DNA of 64,000 nucleotides from Eublepharis macularius (lineage: Eukaryota > Chordata > Lepidosauria > Squamata > Eublepharidae): positions 62,325,766 through 62,389,765 of the forward strand of contig NC_072801.1 in the NCBI RefSeq assembly GCF_028583425.1, in the 5' to 3' direction. Under the pieces are notes generated by a model. That model searched no databases and had not been told where the DNA came from. It saw only the letters and a list, made by a program, of their open reading frames with translations. Positions 43,878 to 56,760 of this stretch are shown here, piece after piece. The stretch's first letter is position 1; every line of letters begins with the position of its first letter. Both the position numbers and the translations under genes were made by a program.

Positions 43878-44340
43878 AGCTAGTGTGGCGTAGTGATTAG
43901 AATGTCAGACTATGAGCAGAACCACAAGTGACAAAAGGCACAGATTGGACACTTGTCAGCTTCCCTCAAGTTTTGATGGGAAATGTAGGCATCCTAGTCT
44001 TGCAGCTTGGCTCTCCGACTGCTGTCCAATGGACTTTTCAACTGTCACTTGTCCAACATTCCGCCAAGCTGCCTACATTTCCCATCAAAACTTGAGGGAA
44101 GCAGACAAGTGTCCAATCTGTGCCTTTTGTCACTTGTGGTTCTGCTCTATGACCTGAGACAATCAAGTGTGACTCCTCACTCTGCCACGGAAGCCCACTG
44201 GGTGACCTGTCACAATCTCTCAGCCTAACCTACCTCACAAGGTGGTGGTTGTAGGGATAAAATGGAGGAAGAAAGAACAATGTGACAGGCCACCTTGGGT
44301 TCTGATTAGGGAGAAAAGTAGGATATAAATTAAAAATAAG
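43878..44340 (+). repeat. tRNA-derived SINE split by a fold-back element
   Basis: The head AGCTAGTGTGGCGTAGTGAT ends near 43914. The body resumes at 44147 with CTATGACCTGAGACAATCAA and continues through CTACCTCACAAGGTGGTGGT to a GGATATAAATTAAAAATAAG tail. Confidence 0.8.
43915..44146. mobile_element. Fold-back DNA element (MITE) inside a SINE
   Basis: The two arms of about 75 bases are near-perfect inverted copies (AGCAGAACCACAAGTGACAA against TTGTCACTTGTGGTTCTGCT; AAGTTTTGATGGGAAATGTA against TACATTTCCCATCAAAACTT). The 5-bp direct repeat CTATG flanks it (43910-43914, 44147-44151). It has no coding capacity; superfamily unknown. Confidence 0.88.
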
Positions 44341-44865
44341 AATGGTTTAGTAGTGGCATTTTCCATCTGGAAAATGGAATAGGAAGAAAGGATTTAAAAG
44401 CCTTTCTCACACTCCTTAGCATTCTATGCCCTTCCCTTCAAAATACCATTTTGGGTGGTGTAATGGTTAGAGTGTCAGATTAAGGGCAGGGAGTCCCAAG
44501 TTGGGAGGCATGATTAAAGGGGTGCCTTGAAGTCAGTTCTTCTGCAAACTGAAACTCTGTCCTAGAATTGCCCCAGGTTCTGGGGTGCACTCTCAGCATC
44601 TGTTCACACATGCATGTACAATACTAGCTTACTTAGCCACTGATGATGGATGGCCAAATCAGTGACCTCCTTCCATCAAGAAGTTATGCTTAAAATGACA
44701 TCAGGCAAAATTAAGATGGGATGATTAATTTGCAGTAACTCATTCACATGTGCTACTTAGCACTTGGTGTTATACTCAACAAATGATAAATATTCATGTG
44801 TATGAGCCCGTCCAGAGTATGCACAGATAGGTATTGTCCTTGCTTTGCTGGTGTACTGTCCCACC

Positions 44866-44978
44866 TTGGGCTGCAAAATATATTTGCAGCCCAATTATAT
44901 TTGATAAATAGGAATAAAAAAACAAGGTTGACTTATATGTACCTTGTTTTTTGATCCCTATTTATCAAATATAATGGG
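44866..44978. repeat. Two adjacent perfect or near-perfect hairpins
   Basis: The first is TTGGGCTGCAAA (44866-44877) against TTTGCAGCCCAA (44883-44894). The second has arms of about 36 bases with ATTATATTTGATAAATAGG on the left (from about 44893) and CCTATTTATCAAATATAAT on the right (to about 44975). It is probably a small fold-back element. Confidence 0.7.
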
Positions 44979-45330
44979 TCCTAGATTGGGTTCTTGTGCT
45001 ATGTCTTTCTGCTTTTTTGGCAGCACTGAGAGTCAGCAAAATACACTGTTTTCAGAACGAGTAACCAGTTGCTGCTTTGTCATCGAAAGGACACAGGAGG
45101 TCCAAAAGACGAGCAGGGGTAAGACCAGTGTGTTTGTTGTTGAATTGCACAAAGCAAAGTGGATCTTCCCAATACTTTTTGTAAACACACAGCTCCTTAA
45201 TCATGGGCAGTTGTGCTTCAAGCCATGTCTGCTGTTCCCACCACACCATTGACTTCATTTACCTTACACTTACTCTGCTCCTATTTCCTGTCTTTCCAGA
45301 TTGAAAACTGGCTTGACCCTCCTGGCCACC

Positions 45331-45684
45331 ATGTCTTACGATATTGTGACAGTGAACATGGAGAGGGAAGAGGTTTGCCTGCCACGCCTTGATCCCCGTC
45401 TCCTGAGCACCACCACAGGAGGCACAGAGGCTTCGTGGCAGGACTGCCTGCTGCCCTTCGGACTGGTGCTGGGCGTCATTGGGCTGGCAGCCACCAGTGT
45501 AGCGTGTGCCCACGATCCTCCAGGCTCTGTATTGGCTATAATTGGGTTCACCTTGCTTGGGGTTGGCGTGCTGGGGATGGCCACTAGCTGCTGGTGCCGG
45601 CGTTACCGGAGGAGGAAGAGAGAGTGGGACGGCAGCTGGTCCGTGCTGGTGGGGGATACACAAGCAAAAAAACCCATTGTGTGA
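45331..45684 (+). CDS. TMEM100-like two-pass membrane protein
   Basis: It encodes 117 residues from an ATG in the strong context GCCACC, about 30 bases after a good acceptor (TGTCTTTCCAG ending at 45299), so the coding part sits in one exon after a likely non-coding first exon. Residues 27-39 (TTTGGTEASWQDC) and the helix LLPFGLVLGVIGLAATSVAC match TMEM100 in position and character. A short loop (HDPPGS), a second helix (67-86), and a basic tail (CRRYRRRKREW), then SVLVGDTQ follow, again as in TMEM100 (134 residues in human). Human TMEM100 tunes BMP/ALK1 signalling in endothelium and TRPA1-TRPV1 in sensory neurons; whether this relative does so is unknown. The locus is the UBE2S-RPL28 block rather than the TMEM100 locus on human chromosome 17, so I infer a paralogue. 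It is not TMEM238, which lies here in human. Confidence 0.8.
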   Translation: MSYDIVTVNMEREEVCLPRLDPRLLSTTTGGTEASWQDCLLPFGLVLGVIGLAATSVACAHDPPGSVLAIIGFTLLGVGVLGMATSCWCRRYRRRKREWDGSWSVLVGDTQAKKPIV

Positions 45685-46276
45685 AGATTCAAATCCCCAA
45701 GTTGTCTGCCCACTAGAAACTGTTTCTGTATCGAGTGCGAATGCGTCCCAGAAGGCTGTGTCTAAGCAAAGACCCATAGCAAACTGATGCCAGATTCCAG
45801 AATCAATTCTCAGATTTCAATTGAAACTAAAGGGCATCCATTCCAGGATTTACAGCCAGCTGGTTCCTACTGTCCACCATGAGCCAACCTCAGGATGCTA
45901 AACGCTGGACCACTTTTAATGTTGCTTTTCATTCTAGTCAGGACTGAATCAGTAATGGTTTATCTGTCTAGATGGGTGTATCTGCTTGACCTGGCACAAT
46001 CAGACCGCAAGAAGTGTCTGATTTAGGGACAAGTCTTAGTAGGAAGTTTTGTGCACCGTATTAAAATACTCAGTAACAGAGGCCTCATTTTTCTAAGTGC
46101 AATCCTGGGCTAGATTAGACAATATTTTTGCCAGTTGTTCCCCCGTGAGCAGTGGGAATGGCAAGCGCCCTAGCCCACTCTCTGCCAGTATGGTAGCCTT
46201 TGTGTCTGAGCATCCAAGCAAGGATTTAATGTCCAAATCAGATGTATACACACAAAGACTGCATGGAAAATTTCCT

Positions 46277-46282
46277 AATAAA
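46277..46282 (+). terminator. Possible polyadenylation signal for the TMEM100-like gene
   Basis: AATAAA lies about 590 bases after the stop codon, the first clear signal downstream. Whether the 3' UTR ends here cannot be told from the sequence alone. Confidence 0.35.
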
Positions 46283-49200
46283 ACCCAGAAATCAACTTGG
46301 CGATATGTATGTTAGGTGCATATTTAAATGCGTAGCCCCCATATTGATATTAGGGGGCAGGGCTAGCATCAGTGAACAGGGTAAGCGGGCAGCAGCAGAG
46401 GAGAAAGTGATAAAAGTAACATCTCATCCAGAATAAAGGAAATGACTTTCCCGGGGGGGGGAGGGGATCTGTGAGTCTCATCCCAGAGTCAAGCTCCCTG
46501 CCCTCCATAGTGGATTGGCCCTTTAGCGTGGCAGGAACCTAGAATCCAAGTCCCATTGATGCTTAGACCTGGCATCATGGGCAAGGAGGAATTCGACAAC
46601 TGCTTTAATCGACACAACCTGGCTATGAGTCAGTCTACCCCTCTGGGGGCCATTCAGCCCAGCTTGCTCCTGGTCTATTTTAATGGCCCAGTTCCCCCCC
46701 CCACCTTTCCATGTCACTTAAAGTACCACTTCTGAGGTCACTCACCCCACACTCCCCTTCTGTCCTGCAACTCTGCTAGTTTTCCGTCCAAACGATGTCA
46801 GCAGCCTGTTTTTCACAAACAGCTAATGAAGTAGCTGGGATTGTGCCATACTCTTCCATACAAAATGTACCCTGCATATAGAAAACTAGCCTGCCAGGGA
46901 GGACTCTAGTACAGCCTTCCTTGATATAAGCTTTCCATGGGGCATGGGGATATGGGGCAGGGGAGCTTTCCACTTGCAGTCTATAGATGGCTTAGTACCT
47001 GCTTTCTGATTTGGGTAAATACCATGCACAATAAATCTGCCCCAAACCCACCAAGGCAATATCACAGGCAGAAAAGAGATCTCCCAGCACTTCCCCCTCA
47101 CCCCATCCTGGACTAGGAGTACAATGGCACACAATACTCTGTCGTTGGCTCAATCTCTCCCATCTTGGTGCCGAAGTATAAACAGACCCGTCTTATCACC
47201 CTTGTCCACGGTGCCACTCCTAGGTCAAGGCATTGTTCCGAGAGTCAGACCCAATTTCCTGGTAATGTTGCCCTGTAGGCCCAGTCGAGGCTCTGTCTGG
47301 GAGCCAGCTGCTTTCCAATGGCTTAAGGAAAGCCAGAAGTGCCCACTCCCTTCTGTCCTGACAGACATAGCTAAGAGCTCCAACATTGTGTCAGCCCTGG
47401 CAGGCCAGCCTAAGAAAAAGTGTACTCAGACACTGTATAGGATCAGTATTGTCGATCCCAAACATCCAGCCACTCTGACTGGCATCTCAGCATGTTTGTG
47501 ACCACCTCAAGATGACCCTTATGTTAAAAGATGCCCCAAGGCTGTGTACAAGGGACAGCTTTTTTAGAAATACAACTGAGGTGCTGTGTAACAAAAAGGG
47601 ACGTTTATCGTGGCAAATCCTTGTAGGGATTGATTGCTGAGCGGCAGGTTGTAAAATGTAGATTACTTTAATGATACTGCTCATGCAGCCTATTCGGCTC
47701 TGAGCAGGTAAAATGTAGATTAAAACCAGTAGGTGTCTTTCAAACAACTGACTATATACAGGTCTTTGTTGGCTTGCTGCAGTTTTCTAGTTTCAAAAGT
47801 CAAGCAGAATTACTACTCAGCAATTGCCCCTTCCCAATAGAAAAATGATGGGTTGGACCCCCAAATTCTGCTCTGCTAATGGCTTCCCCCCCACAGGGGA
47901 AGAAACTTTGAGCCAGGAGAAAAGCATAGCTGGAACAGACCTGAAAAATCCAACCCAGTTCAGGGAATAAAGATCAACTGAAACTAAAAGGAGGAGGAGG
48001 GAGAGCGGCTGTTTGTAAACAGAACACAGAAATAAAGAATGAGGGACGTCTTCTGCTGTGCCCGCACCACAAAGATTATCTCGTTGATCATGCAGGCTGC
48101 TTCTGTCATGGCCACACAACACAACCGAGGGATTTTGCTGACACATTAATCAAGCAATCTGCTCAAAAACAGTGGAAGGTCAGAGAAGTCATTTTCCCCT
48201 TCTGTCCAATACTAATGCTGCATTTTATCATTTCTTTGTGATCGGTTGCTCGCTTCAGCCAAAGGGAAGCATCGAGCCAGTGTTTTTCTCACATTCTCAG
48301 TCAAGTCCCCTCTTTACAGCCCTCATCCTACATAGCTTTTGTCCACGCACAGCCCGTGACCTCATGTAGCCTTTTCAATGGTCAAAGGGACCTCCCTTAT
48401 CCCTTCGCCAGCAGAAACACTGGTTGGATCTAACCCATTGAAAGTATGTCCTTTCTTCTGGATAGCCGTTGTTTCTTTGCCCCCTTGGTACGCACTACAA
48501 CTTTAACCGGAGGACTCTCAGCCAGTGTGGTGCAAATTCCAGTCTTTCCACCACACACAAAAGGCAGCACTAAAAACTGGGACAATGAATTCAAGCTCCT
48601 TGGAAGCTTCCATTGTTGAAAATACTCCTTGAAGCTAGAAAGACCCCTAGCAGGTGTGTGGGCAACACTTAATGAATGTCATGTGGGCTGGGCCTGTGTT
48701 CATGTTTCCCAAGAGCCCTAGCTTCGCATGCAGGTCGCGAGCACAACCCCTGGCCTCTTCAGTTAATGAAGGATTTCAGATCACAGGGGTTGGGAGAGGT
48801 CCAGATCAGAACTGGCAGTCCATATAGACAGACAAACAGGTTGACTCAGCATAAAGTAGCTTCAGGTGTTTTATTTATTCTGGAGAGATTAGGTGACCCT
48901 CTGCATCTGCTCTGCATCTCACCCCTTTGGACTGGACTAGCAGATGTAGAATAAATTATGTAAATATATGGGAAAAGCGCTCTCTGCTTGCCTGTATCTT
49001 ACTTAACTGCTTAGTCGAGAGAAGCAGATGCATTAATACTACAGCCAAACAAGAAGCCTGTATTACATACTTCTTTGTTGTTTATTGGCTATTGTGGCAT
49101 ATCCTTCCCTGCTCTTTTCTGGGGGTGGGGGTTCAAGGTGTGCTTAATCCATAATTTTCTGAATCATGAACAAATAACTCTGTATGGTTTGGACTCCACA

Positions 49201-49594
49201 GTAAATCTCTCTTAAGGGAAGGGATTTTCTTGCCTTCTCCTGCAACACAAAACTTTGCTGGGGGGAGGGGGGGGACAACGACCAGAGGATCCCTGAGAAT
49301 AGCATAGGGCGGAGTTAGGGGTCTGCAGCTGGATGTGGGAATCAGTGAACATCTCTCTCCCTTCGACTAGTTAAAATATACCATGTGATTCAAACCTACC
49401 CATAAGGAAGGGAAAGGAAAATTAAACTGGAGGAGGATACAGGACAGGGGTTAAATAGTAGTTAAGGTATGTGAACATGTCTCTGTTTATTGGTGTGATT
49501 TTTATATTTGACCCCCAAAATTGAGGGCCGTTGAAAGACCCCTTTGGGATAGAAAAGCAGAGCAAAATATATTTTAAACAAATGGAATTCTGTG

Positions 49595-49770
49595 AGGGCG
49601 AGGGTAGTAGTTATAATGTCTGACTAGAATCTAGGAGTCCCCGATTCAAACCTCCACTCTGCCATGAAGGTTGCTGGTAACCTTGGGCCAGTCACTCTGA
49701 TACCAACTTCTTTCTGGGTTGTTGTGCAGAGGAAGGTAAGAATCACAAATAAAAGTATTTTTGAGGGTAG
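49595..49770 (+). repeat. Degraded tRNA-derived SINE
   Basis: GATTCAAACCTCCACTCTGC, then GGTAACCTTGGGCCAGTCAC and TGGGTTGTTGTGCAGAGGAA are B-box and body words of the common SINE. Confidence 0.6.
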
Positions 49771-50332
49771 ACTGGCTTATTGTAAATGACAGAAAATTGG
49801 TACAGAAGTATTCAGATTTCTTGTGTTATTAAGCATGATGTTGAACTATGTACAGCTATGATGTACTGTGAGCTATTTAAAAACTCCTCTCCTCCTGCCA
49901 CAATGAGACTTGGAAATTGTTTTATAGACTGTCCAGTTGCTATTCCCCCACCCCCTCAGCTGCTTTTTTAAAAAACGTATGTTTGTCTTTTGACTTCTGC
50001 AATTTGAAAAACAGGGGGAAAGGAAGTGGAGGACAAGGAGAGAACCAATCCAGGAGGAAAAATTGCTAAAACATCCTATAAAGCCCTGACTGAAAAAAAC
50101 AACACCATGATGTATGAGTACAGGGTTGCCAGACACAGCAAAAACGTATTATAGGCTTACAACCCATATCTGAGAAAAATGTGTTTCAACAATCTACACA
50201 AATATTTTCCTCACCATCCTTCTTTATCTCTCACCAAAAAGGCAACTCAGACTTCAACACAGGCTTGCAAGTCAGTCATTATCTGCCAACAAGAATCTCC
50301 CCTACACAACCAAGGAAGCAAGGAGATGAGTG

Positions 50333-50545
50333 GGTCTAGTGGTGGTGGAGAGAGCACTCAAGTCAGAGTTGACTTATGGCGACCCCTGGTGGGTTTTTCA
50401 TGACAAGAGACTAACAGAGGTGGTTTACCATTGCCTGCCTCTGCAACCCTGGTCTTTGTTGGAGGTCTCTCCCATCCAATTACAAACCAAAGCCAACCCT
50501 GCTTAGCTTCTGAGATCAGACTCACCTGGGCTACCCAGATCAGGG
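50333..50545 (-). repeat. 5S-rRNA-derived SINE
   Basis: On the minus strand it reads AGAAGCTAAGCAGGGTTGGC, TTGTAATTGGATGGGAGACC, GAGGCAGGCAATGGTAAACC and GGGTCGCCATAAGTCAACTC. It is a cleaner copy than 10868. Confidence 0.88.
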
Positions 50546-50604
50546 CATGTTGATCTAGTACTCTTCCAGATGATCAATACTCCACAATTAAAAAGTAATC
50601 AAAT

Positions 50605-50800
50605 ATTTGAGTGGTTAAGAGTGTAGGACTAGGAAAGGGGAGGTTCTAGGTTCAAATCCCCAGTCTGTGATTACATGATACCCATGATCGATCTTGGACC
50701 AGTCACGCTCAATGCAGCCTACCTCACAGCGTTGTTGTGAGGAAGGAAAGCCATTTAAGCTGTCCTCAATTCTATAGAGGAAAGGTAGTCTAAAAATCTA
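50605..50800 (+). repeat. Degraded tRNA-derived SINE
   Basis: GTGGTTAAGAGTGTAGGACT, GGTTCAAATCCCCAGTCTGT and CTACCTCACAGCGTTGTTGT are head, B-box and body words. Confidence 0.65.
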
Positions 50801-52578
50801 ATGAATGCACCTGGGCAGTAAACTTTTGAAGTCTTGTTTATACACCTGATTTAAAAATTAGAAGTATTTTACTTCAAAGGAACTGGATCTATTCAAGGAA
50901 GAATTCCTGTTTTGATGTTATTAGATTGATACAAGTTTAGCTCGCTACCGCAACAGATGCTGAATGAGAAAAAGGGCTGTACCAACTGGAGCGAAAAATG
51001 TGCAATACTTCACAGCTGGGCTTGATTTCCACCCAAAACAATTGTGTTCAAGATCAGCTAATCCTTAATGCATAAAACCACCTGACTGCGCATCAGGACT
51101 AGGATCCCTTGTGAGAAGAGGAAAACCTTCATCCCAAATCTGGTTGTCAGCTCCATTTTGGCATCCAGGAAGGGCAAAAGAGAGGTCAAAATATTTGTAA
51201 GCCTAACAGCCCTGCCAGCCCCCAGGTATAGTAGGTCAGCTTGCTTTGGCTCTGCTAGCAATTCAGAACGCCTGCGAAGACTGCCTGGGGGATAAGCCTG
51301 CATTCAAGGTGGACTTAGTACAAAGGACTTTCTGTTGGCCCTGGCGACAAAAGCAGTTCTAAATCCTGTAGATCCAGAGGAAAAGACTCCCGCACCCCAC
51401 TTAACCATTTTGTACAGCACACCTTGCAGCCAGGAAGCAGCCCAGAGAAATGGGAGTTCAGGTCTAGAAATCTGCTAACCGTTGCCCTGTCCACCATTTA
51501 TCTGCCATCGCATGGGGCCAGCAAAACGCACAGTAACTGATGCTCCATACGCCAGCCTCACTGGCTGCTGGATAAAATGGCATGAAGGACATCCCCACCC
51601 ACCCCCCATCACGAGCCTGAGCGTCTTGGAGGAAAAATATGATGAAATGTTTCCCCTCCAAACAAGTAAAAGCCAGGCTGACCTCCAATTTTACTCCGAC
51701 TTCCCTGTCTACTGCAGAGCGGAGAAAAAGTTTGCTAGATGAGAAGCTCGCCCTTCGTTTCTTGGTGCTTTGATCATCCCTCAACCTCCAAATCCTGCAA
51801 GCAGAAACTGCCCACCACTCCCCAGAGCTTAATTTGAGTGGAGGCTCTGGAAGTATGGAAGAAATGGTGGTTCTGAACCTGGAGAGAGCGCCTTCCCACT
51901 CTGTTCCACGAGTGCAGAAAGTTCACTTCTTTTATTACTCGGTAACCAGGAGCATGTATGTGTTTTGAGTCCCACATCACTTTGCTTTGCAAGGAACACG
52001 GCACTGCTCACCGGTCGGTCTACTGGAGGTCCAGAATGGAAGAGGAGGCAGGAAGATCAGAGAGCCAAACAGTTGCAAAAAGCAACTGCTGCTTCTGAAA
52101 ACAAGCCAGCTTGGCACATATGACCAGCTACCCTTCCTTTAGACCCAGTCAGAGGTCAAGGGGGGGGGGAGGAGACCCCAAACGCTGGACAGGTTTGTAT
52201 CTTTTGCCCCCAAAATGCTGGTGGTAACAAAAGGGGGTAAAGCCATGGAAGAGATTGTACAGAAAGGGATCCCACTCACCTCCTGTGTTCCTCAGCTCTT
52301 TACTGCCACCTGTGGGTTGCTAAGGTGATTCAGCCAGGGCTCTGGAAATTCCTCAAATCCCCTGGCTAAATTTCTTGCTGACACCTTTACAAAATTCTTC
52401 CCATCCCTGTCTTCGGAGTAACCTGTTCTACAGCAATCGCTGTTTGGATGCTCTCACTACACCAAGCTAAGTCCCCACGGCATCTTAAAGTCATTTGTGG
52501 GCAAGTGCCCATTTAGCCAGTTATTGCAAGGTGGTGGGGACAAGACTGTGATAAGCAAACTGAAGCACAGAGTGCGTG

Positions 52579-52616
52579 CTTGCTCTCTCTCTCTCTCACA
52601 TACACACACACACACC
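52579..52616. repeat. CT/CA microsatellite
   Basis: A CT run is followed by a CA run. Confidence 0.8.
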
Positions 52617-53013
52617 AGTGTTCAGTGCAGATGACTGTGTTGGTTTATCTTGCAAAGCTTCAGATGGGATCCTTCATCTCTCTGACACAGTGCCCAAAGC
52701 CAGGGAGATCGACTAGCCAACACTTCCCCTGGCTTGGAGAACCACTGCAGAGATCCTTTCTCCTTAGCCTTTTCCCTCTTTGCACCTAGTACGCTCCCTC
52801 TTTCATAGTTGTGTGGAGGTCTGCAAACTTCTTTTGTGAGAGCAGAAGCACTGGTACCATCAGGCTCCCTTTCGCTGGTTGGCTCCTGAAGGGACATGGC
52901 CACCCACTACCTGCCACAGCTGGGCTGCTTTCCTTGCCACCCACCGTTTGCACCCTTTGCCTCCCAGAACCTGCAACACATCAACTTAACTCCGCCACAT
53001 CATGTTCTGATCC

Positions 53014-53019
53014 TTTATT
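53014..53019 (-). terminator. RPL28: RPL28 polyadenylation signal
   Basis: AATAAA on the minus strand lies about 20 bases past the stop codon, giving a very short 3' UTR. Confidence 0.85.
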
Positions 53020-53038
53020 GGATAATCTAGCAACTCTT

Positions 53039-55133
<2,095 letters not shown>

Positions 55134-55359
55134 TTACTTAATTCCCACCCAACCCCTTTCACATTTGTGTCCACAGCCTCTTAAATTCTTCTCTAATCTT
55201 TTAATCCTTTCCAACACCTCTGAGTCTGACACACACCTCCTGCCAAAATGAACCATATTCCAGGACAGAGGACGCTGCTGTCCATTCAAAGGGAGGGAAG
55301 AGCTCAAATGCCAACTGAATAACATCTGCTATTTACCTCAATAAATATATTGCATTCCT

Positions 55360-55435
55360 TGCCAAAAGAACCATAAAGACCAACTACATTTCTAATGTAT
55401 GGGCTTTTGAGCGTCAAAGCTTTAGACCTGGATCC
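55360..55435. repeat. Fragment of the snap-back repeat
   Basis: AAAGACCAACTACATTTCTA and TGGGCTTTTGAGCGTCAAAG match one arm. It lies in the first intron of RPL28. Confidence 0.5.
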
Positions 55436-55763
55436 AACATCTCATTTTGTAGTTCCATTAGTGGACCCCCTGATGTTACAGGACACTAAAAGGCATTAGT
55501 TTCTCTCCATAGGAGTGGGGTCTCAGTGCTGAAAAGACTTCCATCTAAAGCAATCTTATCCTTGTTGTGCTAGCTTTTTACGTCGGGGGAGGGAGAGTTC
55601 AATCATGAAACTGTTCATTTGGCTGTACATCTAGACCAGACCTAACTCTCATCTACAATGGCATAAAGGATCAGCAACAACGCTTTGATCCTCGGCATTT
55701 TCAAACCTCAAAGACTTGAGAGGAAAGCAAATTTTGTCCATACGACCCATGCCTTCCCTGCAC

Positions 55764-55969
55764 CAGTTGCCAGATCCGGGCTGGAAAATTCCTGGAAGTT
55801 TTGCGGGTGGACCTTGAGAAGCACAGTTTGGGGAAGGACCTCAGCGGGATATAATGCCATAGATTCCACCCTTCAAAGCAACAACTTTCACCAGGAACAC
55901 TGATCTCTGTGGCCAGGAGATTAACTATAATTGCAGATCTCCAGGCCTCTCCGAGAGGCTGGCAACTCT
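55764..55969 (+). repeat. AGGGTTGCC terminal-inverted-repeat element in RPL28 intron 1
   Basis: GGGCTGGAAAATTCCTGG, GACCTCAGCGGGATATAATG, CACTGATCTCTGTGGCCAGG and GAGAGGCTGGCAACTCT cover the full family length with worn ends. Confidence 0.8.
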
Positions 55970-56123
55970 AGCCCCCAGCTGCACAGTTATACATTTTGGG
56001 ACCTTTTCCTTCCCCAGCCTTTCCTCTTCAATCCCTCGCTCTCCCAGCTCGCCACCTCCAGCAAAGCCGAATAGTCTCTCCCAGCCCCCACTGCACACAC
56101 GCGGCCCAGCTCCACTCGCTTAC

Positions 56124-56160
56124 CTCTCGCCGCTACCACAGCCGGAAACGGAAAAGGAGG
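56124..56160 (-). other. RPL28: RPL28 non-coding first exon
   Basis: The donor CGAGAG/GTAAGC ends the exon at 56124. The likely start is in the pyrimidine stretch CCTCCTTTTCC on the minus strand near 56155-56162, which resembles the 5' terminal oligopyrimidine signal of ribosomal protein mRNAs that controls growth-dependent translation. Confidence 0.75.
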
Positions 56161-56760
56161 GGCTCATTCGAAACAGAGGGGTTTTATACGTCCTCCTCCT
56201 CTCTTCCCCCCCAAGCAAACTCCTCCCTCTCCTAGCCGGAAAAGACTGGAGCGGCCCGCAGCATCCGGTTAAAATTGAAGCCCTTTATTGGTCGTTATGG
56301 AGAGTGGGGGCGGCTCGCCGCATCTCTATGGCGAAGCCATAGTCTTTCCAAATGGAGGCAATTTTGACCGGAAATGGCGATAGGGACTACGATTATGTAC
56401 GAGCCTCGTCTCTATGATTCCAGCGACCGAATAAACAGCGAGACTTCGACAAACTTCGGAAATGGTCGGTTTGCTTCGGGAGGGATCGTACGGTGACTTC
56501 GGTGCAACTTGGTGACGCTTCGGAAAGGGCATTCGTCTCGGAAAGGCTGAGCCGAGCGGGCAGGCGGGGCTGCCTCCCCGCTCGGCTCTCCGCCGCTGCC
56601 GCTCGGCTCGGCACCCAGCGAATCGGGCGGTGACGAGCGGGGACTCTCGTCCCTTCGCCGCTGCCGCCCGCCTCAGGTGAGGGAGGGGGGAACGCGCCTG
56701 TTGCGATGACGTCACGTTACGTCACCGCGTAGTGCCGGTTGCCACCTCCTGCCCCGGGAG
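56130..56760. promoter_or_regulatory. CpG island, RPL28 promoter and possible divergent start
   Basis: This is the most CpG-dense stretch in the window. It holds CCGGAAAT and AAATGGCG words (ETS- and YY1-type sites) near 56369-56380 and 56456-56464. On the plus strand a good donor, CCTCAG/GTGAGG, lies at about 56676/56677. This suits a second transcript leaving to the right. Confidence 0.65.
56181..56188 (-). promoter_or_regulatory. RPL28: RPL28 TATA-like box
   Basis: TATAAAAC on the minus strand lies about 25-30 bases upstream of the pyrimidine-rich start. Confidence 0.7.

Larger units (their letters stand above)
34600..45290. other. Repeat-rich intergenic stretch between visinin and the TMEM100-like gene
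   Basis: No host exon is supported. It holds a CA microsatellite (34636-34675), two AGGGTTGCC elements, SINEs, LINE-derived scraps, the Penelope-like element, a fold-back element inside a SINE and a pair of AT-rich hairpins, listed separately. Confidence 0.6.
46300..53010. other. Intergenic, between the TMEM100-like gene and RPL28
   Basis: No coding exon is supported. It has degraded SINEs at about 48710-48870, 49595-49760 and 50605-50800, a 5S-type SINE at 50333-50545, a CT/CA microsatellite at about 52579-52616, and several G or C homopolymers. Confidence 0.5.

Noticed and set aside
45331-45684. First taken for TMEM238, which lies in this block in human
   Set aside because: The sequence lacks TMEM238 features and fits TMEM100 in the motif before helix 1, the loop and the tail.
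45259-45777. Minus-strand open frame of 172 codons over the TMEM100-like gene
   Set aside because: It is antisense to a better-supported protein with membrane helices and a Kozak start.
47124-47501. Plus-strand open frame of 125 codons
   Set aside because: No splice sites, domain, hydrophobic pattern or homologue is recognised. It is compatible with chance.
56326-56715. Minus-strand open frame of 129 codons in the CpG island
   Set aside because: Arg/Ala/Pro-rich composition is expected from GC-rich promoter DNA, and no domain or splice support is seen.
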